64,000 nucleotides of DNA from Pedobacter zeae (GTDB lineage: Bacteria; Bacteroidota; Bacteroidia; Sphingobacteriales; Sphingobacteriaceae). Within the stretch, counting starts at the first letter, position 1. Each line of letters starts with the position of its first letter. A program made the position numbers and the translations under genes. This document shows positions 48,001-55,989 of the stretch, piece after piece. The stretch covers positions 310,001 through 374,000 of the forward strand of contig NZ_JACIEF010000004.1 in the NCBI RefSeq assembly GCF_014196715.1. The letters run 5' to 3'. The notes beneath the pieces are model-generated. The model saw nothing but the letters and a program-made list of their open reading frames with translations, searched no databases and had not been told where the DNA came from.

Positions 48001-51000
48001 TGTATCGGTACATCTGCTACCCTGAGTCTACAGGCTGTTGCAGGAATTACTTATAACTGGTACGATGCTGCCACAGGTGGAAATATGCTGGTAACCAACA
48101 ACAGCAGCTTTAATACGCCTGCAACACTTGCAGCAGGAACTTACGATTATTATGTAGAAGCCGTAAGTGGAGCCGCCTGTTCAAGCTCAACCCGTACCAA
48201 GGTTTCAATTACGGTTAATCCATCGGCACTGCCTACTGATTTAACGGTAACCGGAACAACTTCATTATGCGCTTCTGGCACGGCAGTACTTACTGCAGCC
48301 AGCACCACTGTAACCAGTCCGGTATTTACCTGGTATAGTGATGCAGCTTTAACACAAGTAGCTTATGTTGGAGCAGTGTTTACTACACCAGCAATTACAG
48401 CTACCACCAAATACTATGTTACTGTAAACGGAACAAATAAATGTGCTAATACAGCAGGCAATGCAAAAGAGGTTACCATTACGGTAAATCCTGTTGCAAA
48501 CCCATCTGATATTAATTTAGCAGGAACAAGCACAGTATGCGGCGGTTCTTCAGTTACTTTAACCGCAACAAGTACCACCGTAACCAACCCGGTATTTACC
48601 TGGTATAGTGATGCCGCCTTAACAACGGTAGCATTTACCGGAGCTAGCTTTGTTACGCCAACGCTTACTGCTACAACTACGTATTATGTAACGGTTAAAG
48701 GCGATAACAAATGCGAAAATACGGCAGCAACTGCAAAATCGATTACGATTACGGTTAATCCTGCTGCTACTGATGCCGATATTACTGCCAGCGGAATTAC
48801 TTCAATCTGTAAAGGATCAACCGCGGCATTATCTGCTTCAACAACTACAGTAATTAATCCGGTGTTTACCTGGTACAGTAATGCTGCTTTAACAACTGTA
48901 GCCTACGTAGGACCAAACTTTACTACACCGGTACTGAACGCAAGCACAACTTATTACGTAACCGTTAGGGGGGATAATAAATGTGAAAATTCGGCGGCTA
49001 ACGCCAAGGCAGTTACCGTAACTGTTAAGGATTTTGCTACTGCTGCAGACATTGCAGTAAGCAATGCCAAAATCTGTTCGGGCTCTACTGTAATGTTAAT
49101 GGCTTCGAGCACCACGGTAACACAGCCAATATTTACCTGGTACAGCGATGCTTCATTAACCAGCGTGGTATTCACCGGACCAACCTTTACCGTAACCGGT
49201 TTAACGGCTACTACTACTTATTATGTAAGTGTTAAAGGAACCAATAAATGCGAAAACGCTGCCGTTGATGCCAAAGCTGTAACTGTAACGGTTAATCCAT
49301 TGGCTACCACTACCGATATTATTCTTAACGGAAGCACAACTGCCTGTGCAGGTTCATCGGCAGTATTAAGTGCAACTTCTGCAACTGTAACCAACCCGGT
49401 ATTTACCTGGTACAGTGATGCGGCTTTAACCAATGTAAGTTTCATTGGTGCAACATTTACTACACCGCCATTAAATGCTACTACTACTTATTATGTAACG
49501 GTTAAAGGCGACAATAAATGTGAGAATGCACCTGGTACGGCGAGGGTAATTACCATTACAGTTAGCCCGGTTGCTACTGCTTCTGATATTACTGCTGCCG
49601 ATGCAACCATCTGCTCTGGATCTGGTACTACCCTGGTAGCAAGCACAACAACTGTAACCAATCCAACATTTACCTGGTACAACGACGCTGCTCTAACTTC
49701 GGTTGCTTATGTAGGTACATCATTTGTTACCCCGGCATTAACGGCAACAACTAAATATTATGTTACTGTTAAAGGCGATAACAAATGTGAAAACTCAGGC
49801 ATTACTGCAAAAGTGGTAACTGTAAATGTTAATCAAGGTGCCACCGCTGCGGATATTGCCTTATCAACACCTGCATTGATATGCGGATCGGGCACTGCAG
49901 TAATCAATGCAAGCTCAACAACGGTAACCAGCCCGGTATTTACCTGGTACAATGATGCTTCATTAACCAGTGTGGCCTTTACCGGACCAATATTTACCAC
50001 GCCGGTACTAACCAGTACTACTACTTATTATGTAACCGTGAAGGGCGCTAACAAATGTGAAAACAGCGCAGCAAATGCAGCAACTGTTACCATTAAGGTG
50101 AACCCAATAGCTGTTGCAACCGACATAGTGGTAAATGGCTCAACCAATGTTTGTGGAGGATCTAAGGCTGTGTTAACGGCAAGTAGCACTACCGTTACCA
50201 ACCCGGTATTTACCTGGTATACCAACGCCACTTTAACTGATGTAGCTTTTGTAGGCGCAGTATTTACCACGCCAACATTAACCGCAAACACTACTTATTA
50301 TGTAACTGTAAAAGGTGATAACAAATGCGAAAGCAGTGCGGCAACAGCTAAATCGGTTAATATTGTGGTTAATCCGGTAGCTTCGGCAACTGATGTGACG
50401 GCTTCAGATGCCACCATTTGTGCAGGATCATCAGCCAGCTTAGTGGCCACTACCACAACAGTAACGAACCCAATCTTTACCTGGTACAGCGATGCTGCTT
50501 TAACAACACCGGTATTTACAGGGGCAACTTTTAACACGCCAGCGTTAACCGCAGCAACTAAATATTACCTAACTGTAAAAGGCGATAACAGATGTGAGAG
50601 TTCTGCTGCAAACGCGAAAGTAGTTACGGTTAATGTAAATACAGGGGCAACGGCTGCTGATATTACCCTATCAACCCCAGCCAGAATATGTGGTTCGGGC
50701 ACAGCAGTAATCAGCGCAAGCTCAACAACAGTGACCAGCCCGGTATTTACCTGGTACAATGATGCTTCACTAACCAGTGTTGCCTTTACCGGACCAACAT
50801 TTACCACTCCTCTATTAACGGCTACCAAAACTTATTATGTAACCGTTAAGGGTGCTAACAGGTGTGAAAACACAGCAGCAAATGCAAAAACAGTAACCGT
50901 AACAGTTAATCCAAATGCTGTTGCAACCGATATTACAGTAAATGGATCTACTTCGGTTTGTGCGAATACAGCTGCAACTTTGGCCGCAACAAGCACAACC

Positions 51001-52512
51001 GTTACTAATCCAATCTTTACCTGGTACAGCGATGCTGCTTTAAATACAGTAGTATTTACTGGTCCGGTGTTTACCACGCCAGTATTAACTGCCAATACAA
51101 CATATTATGTAACGGTTAAAGGAGATAATAAATGTGAAAATACTGCAGCAACTGCAAGAGCAGTAGCCGTTACGGTAAATGCAGCACCAAATAACCCTGT
51201 AGTGTCTGTTCCAAATGGAGGTATATGCGCAGGCGATGGTGCCACCCTAACGGTAACCAATGCACAGGCGGGTGTTACTTACGAATGGTACAATGCAGCT
51301 GTTGGTGGTAATTTATTATTCACAGGTACTACATTTAATGTAACAGCCTTGACGGCAACAACAGATTACTACATTTTAGCTATCGGAACCGGAGGTTGTA
51401 ACAACAATGGTGGCCGTGTTAAAGTAACAGTTACTGTTAATGCAAAACCAACCGTACCAACAGTAACTTCATCATCAGTTAGCGTTTGTACAGGCAGTTC
51501 AGCTGTACTAACGGTTACCAACCCTCAAACCGGTGTAACATACAATTGGTACACTGCATCAGTAGGTGGAACGTTGGCAGGAACAGGTGTAAACTTTACC
51601 ACACCTGCAGTTAATGCAAACAGCACGTACTATGTTGAAGGAGCAAACGGAACCTGTACATCATCATCTAGAACACCAGTAAACGTAGTTGCATTACCAG
51701 TGCCGGTTGCACCGGCATCGGTAACACCAGCAAATGGAACACTGTGCGCGGGTAGTTCAACGATATTAACTGTAAATAATCCGGTAACAGGATTAGTATA
51801 CAGATGGTACGCTGCGAGCTCAGGCGGAGCGGTATTGGCAGAAGGCATAACCTTTACTACACCAAACTTAACGGCTACCACCATCTATTATGTAGAGGCC
51901 ATAGCCGTTGGCGGATGTGCCAGCCCAACAAGAACAAGCGTTACCGTTAATGTATTGCCGGTATTGGAAAAACCAGTAGTGGTGGTACAAAATACAACAC
52001 CGAACAGTGTAACCTTCGCATGGGCTGCTGTTACAGGTGCCACGGCATACGAAGTTTCGTTAGATAATGGTTTAACCTGGGTTAACCCAACAAGTGGATC
52101 AAACGGCACAAGTTATTTGGTTACCGGCCTGAAACCAGATCAAAGCGTAACCATAATTGTAAGGGCCAAAGGTCAGATTGAGTGTCAAACCAGTGCAAAT
52201 TCTACCCCAGTAACTGGCAAGGCAGCAAATCCTTTCGGAGATCAGGTTTACATACCAAATGCATTTACCCCGAATAACGACGGTAAGAACGATATTTTCT
52301 TAATCTATGGTAATACCATATCAAGTGCGAAAATGAGTATTTACACACAATGGGGTCAATTGATATTCCAGTCAGATAACGTAGCAAATGGATGGGATGG
52401 AACTTTCAAAGGCGTAAATCAACCGGTCGGAGTTTATGTATACATGGTTGATATTACATTCACCAATGGAACAACATCATTGAGAAAAGGTACAGTAACG
52501 CTGATTAGATAA
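39025..52512 (+). CDS. Giant T9SS-exported Ig-repeat adhesin with type B (CHU_C) sorting domain
   Basis: A 4,495-residue cell-surface protein. The signal peptide (VLTLFSAKSYSQ) ends near residue 42. Then come five copies of a ~150-residue module (near nt 39690, 42250, 44770, 45995 and 47235), two blocks of five He_PIG-type Ig domains (40441-41746 and 42951-44260; repeated VTGGTAPYTY..PPGLSFN..TREISGTP), many Ig-like_T9SS domains (YNWYxx..FxTPxL..TTYYVxA), eleven ~90-residue repeats (48236-51180), three more Ig domains, a fibronectin-III-like domain (about 51961-52230) and a C-terminal sorting domain (IPNAFTPNNDGKNDIF; WDGTFKGVNQPVGVYVYMVD; RKGTVTLIR). The last is the gliding-motility-associated type B signal, which uses a PorP/SprF partner; that gene follows. 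Likely SprB-like adhesion or gliding. Residue 10 (MMKTH) is an alternative start. Confidence 0.93.
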   Translation: MSPKITPDMMKTHTFSSLTGIIRNTCVAIIIVLTLFSAKSYSQTKIFANTVTKSDHVTNATNATINDNTFASVNSYGGVAVGIGSYSGELELTYPAPVAAGITSYIRIDFDGDILNRLLGGSLGTLLANVGGTVVLGNHSFQVGARNGATAVPPTGGNSVDGFSSDNLRLVKDANGFFYIGITPTQTYDRVFIKDVTNALLLSVSNSTKVYYSFYTSGTDPCAQAFTTGYEGTGITLDALQLGSSGVTNSERAIDSDPNNFSQLSLGILGVGSSISQNFYFATPSNPGDDINLRISSSPALLTAGLLQNISITAYNGGTQVYTGSVPTVLNLDLLGLLNSGQPVSIPFSPGANVVYDRVKVTLGSVVALNLTQTLNVYGVIRSAGRPTPASTAIAACYNSTVALNATTPATNELRWYDAIEGGTALQTVAFNGTFTTPPLTATKTYYVAARRLGCTAESARIPVTITVNPQIIFNGATLPNATPGFAYSKQLDAATGGTAGYTYALASGSALPAGLTLSSTGAITGTPTVSGNSTFDVVATDSKGCKATATYNLTVTASLVLVPGALPDGVTGTVYPTQTIPAATGGTGPYTYSATGVPPGLTFDPATREISGTPTQPGLYSIPVTVVDANGNTLVSNYTLKITDPLVLPTATLADGTTGTVYTTQIIPSATGGTTPYTYSATGLPPGLSFNPATKAISGTPTTAGTYTVPVTVTDADGKTVTTNYTININNPLVLPAATLPDGTEGVAYATQTLPAATGGVGPYTYVATGLPAGLSFNATTREITGTPTQAGNYTINVTVTDSQGKTASNTYAVKVNGTLTLPTRTLPNGIVGASYLPQTLPAVTGGTAPYTYAATDLPPGLSFNPTTREISGTPTQGGNYTISVTATDANNNKATTTYALTVTVNAPVVASATVCSGSTATLTVSNLQAGVTYNWYASTGSTPLATGNNGTFVTPVVNSATVFYVEAVSGTAVSSRTSVTVSVNPPATLATVTTNNQVINSGQSTTLNATADAGNTIAWFDAPTGGTQVGTGTSFTTPALTATKIYYIETTSSNGCKSASRVPVTVTVINGGGATACNAANSQNTGINGICLLCAINGAGNSTDADANNFTRISLAVGVAATGYQQLIFPSVGSATDSIRLDLALPTGLADVGLLNNVTVTVLNGTTVVKTVQLSGGLLSLQLLSGNRFAATVLAGGAYDRVQVSFGALVSALTSLDIYGATVVYPNPTFIAGAQSICSGSTATLSATANGGTTLTWFDAPTGGTQVGTGANFTTPALTTTTTYYVQVTKGTCSNTTRVPVVITVNPAIVFAGTTLTNATIASPYSKQLPVATGGTPGYTYALAAGSTLPAGLTLSTSGLVSGTPTATGNPTFDVVATDTKGCTTTATFTLTVTPALALAPGALPNGVTGTAYTTNGIPAATGGTGPYTYTATGVPPGLTFNPATREITGTPTQTGTFTIPVTVTDANGNTITSNYTLKVTDPLVLPAATLANGTTGTVYPTQTIPSAIGGSAPYTYAATGLPPGLTFDPATRAITGTPTQSGTFTVPVTVTDADGKTTTSNYTIVVVDPLLLPAATLPDGTEGTVYATQTLPSATGGVGPYTYVASNLPAGLTFNPATREISGTPTQAGNYSIGVTATDSEGRTASNTYALKVIGVLSLPGATLPNGIVGTPYPTQTLPAVTGGTAPYTYLATNLPPGLSFNTATREITGTPTLGGTFTISLTATDANGNKATTAYSLTVTVDAPVVAAATVCSGSPATLSVSNLQAGVTYNWYASTGSTPLATNNTGVFVTPAVTAPTVYYVEAVSGTAVSSRTAVNVSVNPPATAATVTTNNQVINAGQSTTLLATADAGNTIQWYDAATGGTQVGTGTSFTTPVLNATTTYYVETTNANGCKSASRVPVTVTVLNNNGGTACNAANSQNSGINGICLLCGITGAGNSTDADPTNFTRISLAVGVTGSGYQQLIFPAAGTATDSIRLDLALPTGLADVGLLNNVTVTVLNGTTVVKTVQLNGGLLNLRLLSGNRFTATVLAGGAYDRVQVSFGALVTALTSLDIYGATVIYPDPTVTAGAQTICAGSTATLTATANGGTTLAWYDAATGGTQLATGETFTTPALTATTTYYIQVSKAGCPNTTRVPVTVTVTPALPTPVLATIANVCEGSSATLSVANPDPAVTYKWYDAATAGNLLFTGAVFQTPALTAATTYYVEASQGNCTSTARAAGAVSVNPRPALPVVTASSSTVSAGQTAILTANSADPTNTFNWYTSNTSTTPVYVGATYVTPPLLATTTYYVESVSTNGCASASRVQITITVDGNGSPNPVPCEAATTQVNGVTGVALLSGVFNPALAIDNDTQTASSLVMPVGALGASVYQRVGFGSLSKVGDTVRVLVSSPGKLLSLALLGNAAITTYVGSNSNGDSHLLNDNLINIQLLSGNTQALITFVPTNVFDGVELRLNSGLLGALTSINLNYAQRILMAPTVTAANVTSCVGSTAQLQVSNPSAALTYRWYDASGTYLSGKDGVIFTTPVLTGDTKFYVAAVSATGCVSYKTVVNVTTNPAPVTPDLLSASVNTCPNTSVTFQVKNPVAGTTYNWYDTATSTTVLFTGDNFTTPLITADRSYFVAAVNSCGTSSTRTEGKIVLGTIDVPVITPPSITISEGSVAVLKATSSTAGATINWYTTANGTVPVYTGETYVTPQLSTTTTYYVEATIPGGCTATSRATVTVTVIPNGGPIPTPCGAATTTVASGVTGVAVLAGVYNPTFAVDNNINTGSSLVIPVGLLGASVYHQVGFTGLSNVGDTLRVKITTPGTLLSVAVLPNLTVTTFQGTTSNNDAVSVSNPLISLKLLSGGTSAILTFVPTSRFDGVELRLNSGLLGALTSVNFDYAQRVITTPTVNAATASACQGSSATLSVQNPQAGVVYKWYLGTTYQTGKDGVTFITDPTLTAGTYVYSVTATANGCETLGTKVTVTVLPPAVAPIPSTTNPATTCIGTSATLSLQAVAGITYNWYDAATGGNMLVTNNSSFNTPATLAAGTYDYYVEAVSGAACSSSTRTKVSITVNPSALPTDLTVTGTTSLCASGTAVLTAASTTVTSPVFTWYSDAALTQVAYVGAVFTTPAITATTKYYVTVNGTNKCANTAGNAKEVTITVNPVANPSDINLAGTSTVCGGSSVTLTATSTTVTNPVFTWYSDAALTTVAFTGASFVTPTLTATTTYYVTVKGDNKCENTAATAKSITITVNPAATDADITASGITSICKGSTAALSASTTTVINPVFTWYSNAALTTVAYVGPNFTTPVLNASTTYYVTVRGDNKCENSAANAKAVTVTVKDFATAADIAVSNAKICSGSTVMLMASSTTVTQPIFTWYSDASLTSVVFTGPTFTVTGLTATTTYYVSVKGTNKCENAAVDAKAVTVTVNPLATTTDIILNGSTTACAGSSAVLSATSATVTNPVFTWYSDAALTNVSFIGATFTTPPLNATTTYYVTVKGDNKCENAPGTARVITITVSPVATASDITAADATICSGSGTTLVASTTTVTNPTFTWYNDAALTSVAYVGTSFVTPALTATTKYYVTVKGDNKCENSGITAKVVTVNVNQGATAADIALSTPALICGSGTAVINASSTTVTSPVFTWYNDASLTSVAFTGPIFTTPVLTSTTTYYVTVKGANKCENSAANAATVTIKVNPIAVATDIVVNGSTNVCGGSKAVLTASSTTVTNPVFTWYTNATLTDVAFVGAVFTTPTLTANTTYYVTVKGDNKCESSAATAKSVNIVVNPVASATDVTASDATICAGSSASLVATTTTVTNPIFTWYSDAALTTPVFTGATFNTPALTAATKYYLTVKGDNRCESSAANAKVVTVNVNTGATAADITLSTPARICGSGTAVISASSTTVTSPVFTWYNDASLTSVAFTGPTFTTPLLTATKTYYVTVKGANRCENTAANAKTVTVTVNPNAVATDITVNGSTSVCANTAATLAATSTTVTNPIFTWYSDAALNTVVFTGPVFTTPVLTANTTYYVTVKGDNKCENTAATARAVAVTVNAAPNNPVVSVPNGGICAGDGATLTVTNAQAGVTYEWYNAAVGGNLLFTGTTFNVTALTATTDYYILAIGTGGCNNNGGRVKVTVTVNAKPTVPTVTSSSVSVCTGSSAVLTVTNPQTGVTYNWYTASVGGTLAGTGVNFTTPAVNANSTYYVEGANGTCTSSSRTPVNVVALPVPVAPASVTPANGTLCAGSSTILTVNNPVTGLVYRWYAASSGGAVLAEGITFTTPNLTATTIYYVEAIAVGGCASPTRTSVTVNVLPVLEKPVVVVQNTTPNSVTFAWAAVTGATAYEVSLDNGLTWVNPTSGSNGTSYLVTGLKPDQSVTIIVRAKGQIECQTSANSTPVTGKAANPFGDQVYIPNAFTPNNDGKNDIFLIYGNTISSAKMSIYTQWGQLIFQSDNVANGWDGTFKGVNQPVGVYVYMVDITFTNGTTSLRKGTVTLIR
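39690..44757 (+). repeat. Two tandem ~2.5-kb coding units in the adhesin gene
   Basis: Module, Ig domain, five He_PIG domains and two Ig domains occur twice in the same order. Landmarks are spaced by exactly 2,517 nt (839 codons): TYNWYASTGSTPLAT at 41824 and 44341, CNAANSQN at 42259 and 44776. The copies differ at many synonymous sites, so the duplication is not recent. A third module copy closes the second unit. Confidence 0.85.
48236..51180 (+). repeat. Eleven tandem 267-270-nt coding repeats
   Basis: Landmark FTWY codons (tgg) lie at 48331, 48601, 48871, 49138, 49408, 49675, 49945, 50215, 50482, 50752 and 51022. Each unit has one Cys near its start (SxCxGS) and one near its end (NKCEN), suitable for a disulfide. 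The last six form two triplets with a spacing of exactly 807 nt (6-7-8 against 9-10-11), a higher-order repeat. Confidence 0.9.
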
Positions 52513-52549
52513 GAAGAGGATTAATATTAAACAGATAAAATCAAAGACC

Positions 52550-53551
52550 ATGAAAATACTATCGGCTTTAAAAATATATGTTGCAGTGCTAGGATTGCTG
52601 CTTTATACAGCTAAGTCCTTCGCACAAACTGATCCGCATTTTTCACAATATTATGCAAACCCATTATATCTTAACCCGGCCCTGACAGGGGTGATAGATG
52701 GCGATTACCGTGCAACTGTAAATTTTAAACAACAATGGAGTGCACTCAACAGTTCTTTCTTAACGGGTGGTGCATCTTTCGATATGGCTCCTAAAAAGAA
52801 CTTCGCTTTTGGGGCAACCATTTTAAATCAAAGGGCCGGAGAGCTGGATTTTAACTACCTCTCGGCCTTGGTATCGGGCTCATACCGTTTAAGGTTTGGT
52901 GCCGAAGGTTTGCAGATGGTAAGCTTTGGATTACAAGCCGGTGTAATTAACCGGAGTTTCGATTTCTCTCAGGCTAGGTTTGGTAACCAGTTTAACCCAA
53001 TTTCAGGTTACGATGGCGGTATGATGAGCGGCGAAACACTTTCATCACAATCTTCTTTGGTGCCTGATGTCAACGCCGGAGTAATGTTTTTTGATGGTAA
53101 CCCTAACAAAAGTGTAAATGTTTTCCTGGGCGCAAGTGCAGCACACTTAACACGCCCTATGGATCGTTTTTCTGGCTCAAACTCACGTATTCCTATTCGT
53201 TTTACCGCACATGGGGGCGCACGTATCAAGGCTTCGGAGTTATTGGATATTGTACCCAACGCATTGTTCATGTATCAGGGCAATACAAACGAAGTTTCGT
53301 TCGGCGCTTATGCACAGCTTAATGTTAATCCATCGGCAAACATCCTGTTTGGTGGCAATTACCGTAATAAAGATGCTGCAATTGCTTTTGTGGGCTTACA
53401 ATTGAAAAATATGGTGTTCGGTTTAAGCTATGATATCAATACCTCTTCATTTAACCGTGCTTCTAATAGTAACGGTGGTTTAGAGCTTTCAATATCACTG
53501 ATTGGCCGTAATGGAATTATTGGTCCGAATTTCTTTTGTCCACGTTTATAA
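52550..53551 (+). CDS. PorP/SprF-family type IX secretion membrane protein
   Basis: A 333-residue outer-membrane barrel with signal peptide (YTAKSFAQ) and the family hallmark DPHFSQYYANPLYLNPALTG. SprF-like proteins dock type B sorting domains of particular giant adhesins and hold them at the surface. The gene lies 37 nt after the adhesin, so this copy is very likely the dedicated partner. The C-terminus (IGRNGIIGPNFFCPRL) has an unusual Cys near the end. Confidence 0.94.
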   Translation: MKILSALKIYVAVLGLLLYTAKSFAQTDPHFSQYYANPLYLNPALTGVIDGDYRATVNFKQQWSALNSSFLTGGASFDMAPKKNFAFGATILNQRAGELDFNYLSALVSGSYRLRFGAEGLQMVSFGLQAGVINRSFDFSQARFGNQFNPISGYDGGMMSGETLSSQSSLVPDVNAGVMFFDGNPNKSVNVFLGASAAHLTRPMDRFSGSNSRIPIRFTAHGGARIKASELLDIVPNALFMYQGNTNEVSFGAYAQLNVNPSANILFGGNYRNKDAAIAFVGLQLKNMVFGLSYDINTSSFNRASNSNGGLELSISLIGRNGIIGPNFFCPRL

Positions 53552-53620
53552 TTAATCAAATGAAACCATGATGATTTTCGGATCATGATGCTTCATCACC
53601 ATTGAAACAAGTTTAGGAAG

Positions 53621-55621
53621 ATGAAAAAAATATTACTCTTTTTGTTAGTGGCATTTGGCGGTTTTGCAAACGCACAGTATGTGGTAAATTATAAAAAGGT
53701 TGCAGATACTTATTTCGAAAATAAGGATTATTACGCAGCATCAACTTTTTATAAAAAAGCCTTGAAAATTACTGGCGATAGTAGCCATGTCATATTGCCA
53801 TATGGTAAAGAAAGAAAATCAGCGGCTGATGATAAAGTGATAGAAGACTATGAAGGATCGATTTATAACCTTGCAGAATCCAGTAGACTGTACAGGGAAT
53901 TTGGCGAGGCTGAAAAATATTATGCAATAGCGATAACCTTTACCAATACACGTTTTAGAAAGGCGTTATATTATTATGCTGAAAGTTTAAGGGCAAATAA
54001 AAAATTTAATCAGGCCATCGATGCTTTTCAACAGTTTATCCAGAAAAATCCGGGTGATGTGTTAGCTAAAGACGCCCAAAAGGAAATCGAGTCGTGCAAA
54101 TTTGCGATCGAAGAAATGCGTTTTCCACGCATGGTACAGGTTAAAAAAGTATCTGGTAATGTAAACGGTTTAGGATCCAATTATGCTCCTGTTAAAATCA
54201 ATAACGAACTGTATTTTACTTCTTCCCGCCCGGTTGCTGTAGCGAGTAAAAAAGATATGGTTAAAACAGATGCCGGAGAGTTTCAGGTATCAACTAAAAC
54301 CAATCCGTTTATTAATAACATTTATGTGGCTAAAGGCGAACTAACTTCAACCGATATCGCAGTTAAAAAAATCGATATCAGTTTCCCTAAAAATACAGAA
54401 GCTGCGGCAGCTGCTTTTACGCCTGATGGGAATACGATCTATTTTACAGCCTGGAAGGATAAAGAAAAATATGCTATTTATTCTTCTAAGAAAACAGGTG
54501 ATAAATGGACAGATCCACAACCACTTGGTTTGCAGGTAAACAGTAAGGATTTTAATTCAACGCAGCCTTTTGTTACCAGCGACGGTAAATTCCTCCTTTT
54601 CTCGTCCGATAGAAGCGGTGGTTATGGTAAATTCGATCTTTGGTATTGTGCCGTGCGTGAAGATGGTTCATTAGGCCAGGCCGTAAATTTTGGCCCGGAA
54701 ATTAATACCGAAGACGATGAGCGTGCCCCATACTATAACACGTTAACCAAAAAGTTATTGTTCAGTACCGACGGGCGAATTGGTTTTGGAGGTCTTGATT
54801 TCTTTGAGTCGGAAGGTGATTTGGTCAATTGGTCCAGTCCTAAAAACCTGGGTTATCCATTCAACTCATCAAAAGACGACCTTTACTTTACCGCAACTGA
54901 TGACAAAGGTACCAAAGGTTATATCAGTTCTGACCGCGAATCGTCATGCTGTTTAGAAGTATTTGAAGTGAAAAAAGAATACCTTTCTATAGCAGGCCTT
55001 TTAACCGATTGTAAAACCAAATTACCATTGGCAGGTGCCAGTGTTACCCTAACCAATGCAGAAGGTTCTCAGAAATTAACCACCGGTACCGATGGCATTT
55101 ACAGGTTTAAGGTAGATTCTAAAAGACCGATCAAATTGCTTTTTGCAAAAGATAATTATTTCGCAATTACTAAAAACTATGCCTATGAGGAATTGGCAAA
55201 AGCAGATACCTTAATTTATAAGGATTATTGCTTAAGTCCTTTCAAATTGGGTATTCCAATAACGTTAGAAAACGTTTATTACGAATTTAATAGTGCCGAA
55301 CTCACCGAAGCTTCTAAAAAGGTATTAGATTTTCTGATCCCGATTATGGAAGATAATCCTGGAATGGAAATAGAATTGGGATCACATACCGATAACATTG
55401 GTACAGATGAGTATAACCTGGATCTATCCAACAGAAGGGCAAAATCTTGCACCGATTATCTGGAAAGTAAAGGAATTGCTGCTTCGAGAATGACTTCTAA
55501 AGGATATGGAGAATCGATGCCAATCGCACCAAACGAGATTATTGTGAAACGTAAGAAAAAAGATAATCCCGAAGGAAGGGCAAAGAACAGAAGAACAGAA
55601 TTTAAAGTAACCAAAAAATAG
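53621..55621 (+). CDS. PorE-like protein: TPR, PD40 propeller, carboxypeptidase-regulatory and OmpA domains
   Basis: A 666-residue periplasmic or outer-membrane-associated protein. Order: signal peptide (FGGFANAQ), TPR-like helices (about 20-160; VADTYFENKDYYAASTFYKK), a WD40/PD40-type propeller (about 165-430; AAAAFTPDGNTIYFTAWKDK; QPFVTSDGKFLLFSSDRSGG), a carboxypeptidase-like domain (about 450-530), and an OmpA domain (YYEFNSAELTEASKKVLDFL; GSHTDNIGTDEYNLDLSNRR) that binds peptidoglycan. This is the domain order of PorE, the T9SS component tying the secretion machinery to the cell wall. As the third gene of an adhesin cassette it may be a dedicated paralogue rather than the core PorE. Confidence 0.9.
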   Translation: MKKILLFLLVAFGGFANAQYVVNYKKVADTYFENKDYYAASTFYKKALKITGDSSHVILPYGKERKSAADDKVIEDYEGSIYNLAESSRLYREFGEAEKYYAIAITFTNTRFRKALYYYAESLRANKKFNQAIDAFQQFIQKNPGDVLAKDAQKEIESCKFAIEEMRFPRMVQVKKVSGNVNGLGSNYAPVKINNELYFTSSRPVAVASKKDMVKTDAGEFQVSTKTNPFINNIYVAKGELTSTDIAVKKIDISFPKNTEAAAAAFTPDGNTIYFTAWKDKEKYAIYSSKKTGDKWTDPQPLGLQVNSKDFNSTQPFVTSDGKFLLFSSDRSGGYGKFDLWYCAVREDGSLGQAVNFGPEINTEDDERAPYYNTLTKKLLFSTDGRIGFGGLDFFESEGDLVNWSSPKNLGYPFNSSKDDLYFTATDDKGTKGYISSDRESSCCLEVFEVKKEYLSIAGLLTDCKTKLPLAGASVTLTNAEGSQKLTTGTDGIYRFKVDSKRPIKLLFAKDNYFAITKNYAYEELAKADTLIYKDYCLSPFKLGIPITLENVYYEFNSAELTEASKKVLDFLIPIMEDNPGMEIELGSHTDNIGTDEYNLDLSNRRAKSCTDYLESKGIAASRMTSKGYGESMPIAPNEIIVKRKKKDNPEGRAKNRRTEFKVTKK

Positions 55622-55641
55622 TATACAATTAACATCCCGGT

Positions 55642-55676
55642 AAGCCATCTTTCTACAAAGAAGATGGCTTTTTTAG
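55642..55676 (+). terminator. Rho-independent terminator of the adhesin cassette
   Basis: aagccatctt (55642-55651) pairs with aagatggctt (55661-55670), followed by a T run. Confidence 0.85.
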
Positions 55677-55989
55677 TAGGTTTTTTATCCGCTAAATAAA
55701 TGATCCTTGATTCATGATACAGGATTGCCATCCTCCACCAAATATAGCTTAGTTAATTGTTGGTTCGTGGATACACGAACCGGGGCTTTGTGTTTTAACT
55801 CAAACGACAAATTTTTAACCTCTCTTCTGCCTCCGTCATTCCCGTATCATCAAGGATCGAAAACCCAATTAAGATACGAACAAAGTCCATTATATTTTGA
55901 GGTTGATCATCAACTGAGCGCCACCAATTGCGGGCTGAAAAAGAATAATTAAATTAATCTTTGTAATTTTCGGCTACCATTTACACGCA
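55677..55989. other. Intergenic region with hairpin, before lanB
   Basis: No convincing gene. A perfect inverted repeat, ggttcgtg / cacgaacc with a 4-nt loop, lies at 55762-55781 and is followed by ggggctttgtgttttaactc. It resembles repeated intergenic hairpins of related genomes, from memory. A weak promoter-like segment (aatctttg at 55956-55963) lies about 27 nt before the lanB start. Confidence 0.5.

Noticed and set aside
48236..51180. Regularly spaced repeats that could suggest a CRISPR array
   Set aside because: Period of 267-270 nt in frame with a protein; no short identical repeats with unique spacers and no cas genes.
41919..52109. Many open frames of 60-90 codons on the minus strand inside the adhesin gene
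   Set aside because: They repeat with the Ig units and come from the Thr/Ala/Val-rich codons of the plus-strand gene.
53567..53587. catgat / atcatg hairpin between the SprF-like and PorE-like genes
   Set aside because: Six-base stem without T run; not a terminator, and too weak to call an operator.
55707..55952. 81-codon open frame on the plus strand before lanB
   Set aside because: It contains the 55762 hairpin repeat, has no leader-like or family pattern, and its composition is that of intergenic sequence.
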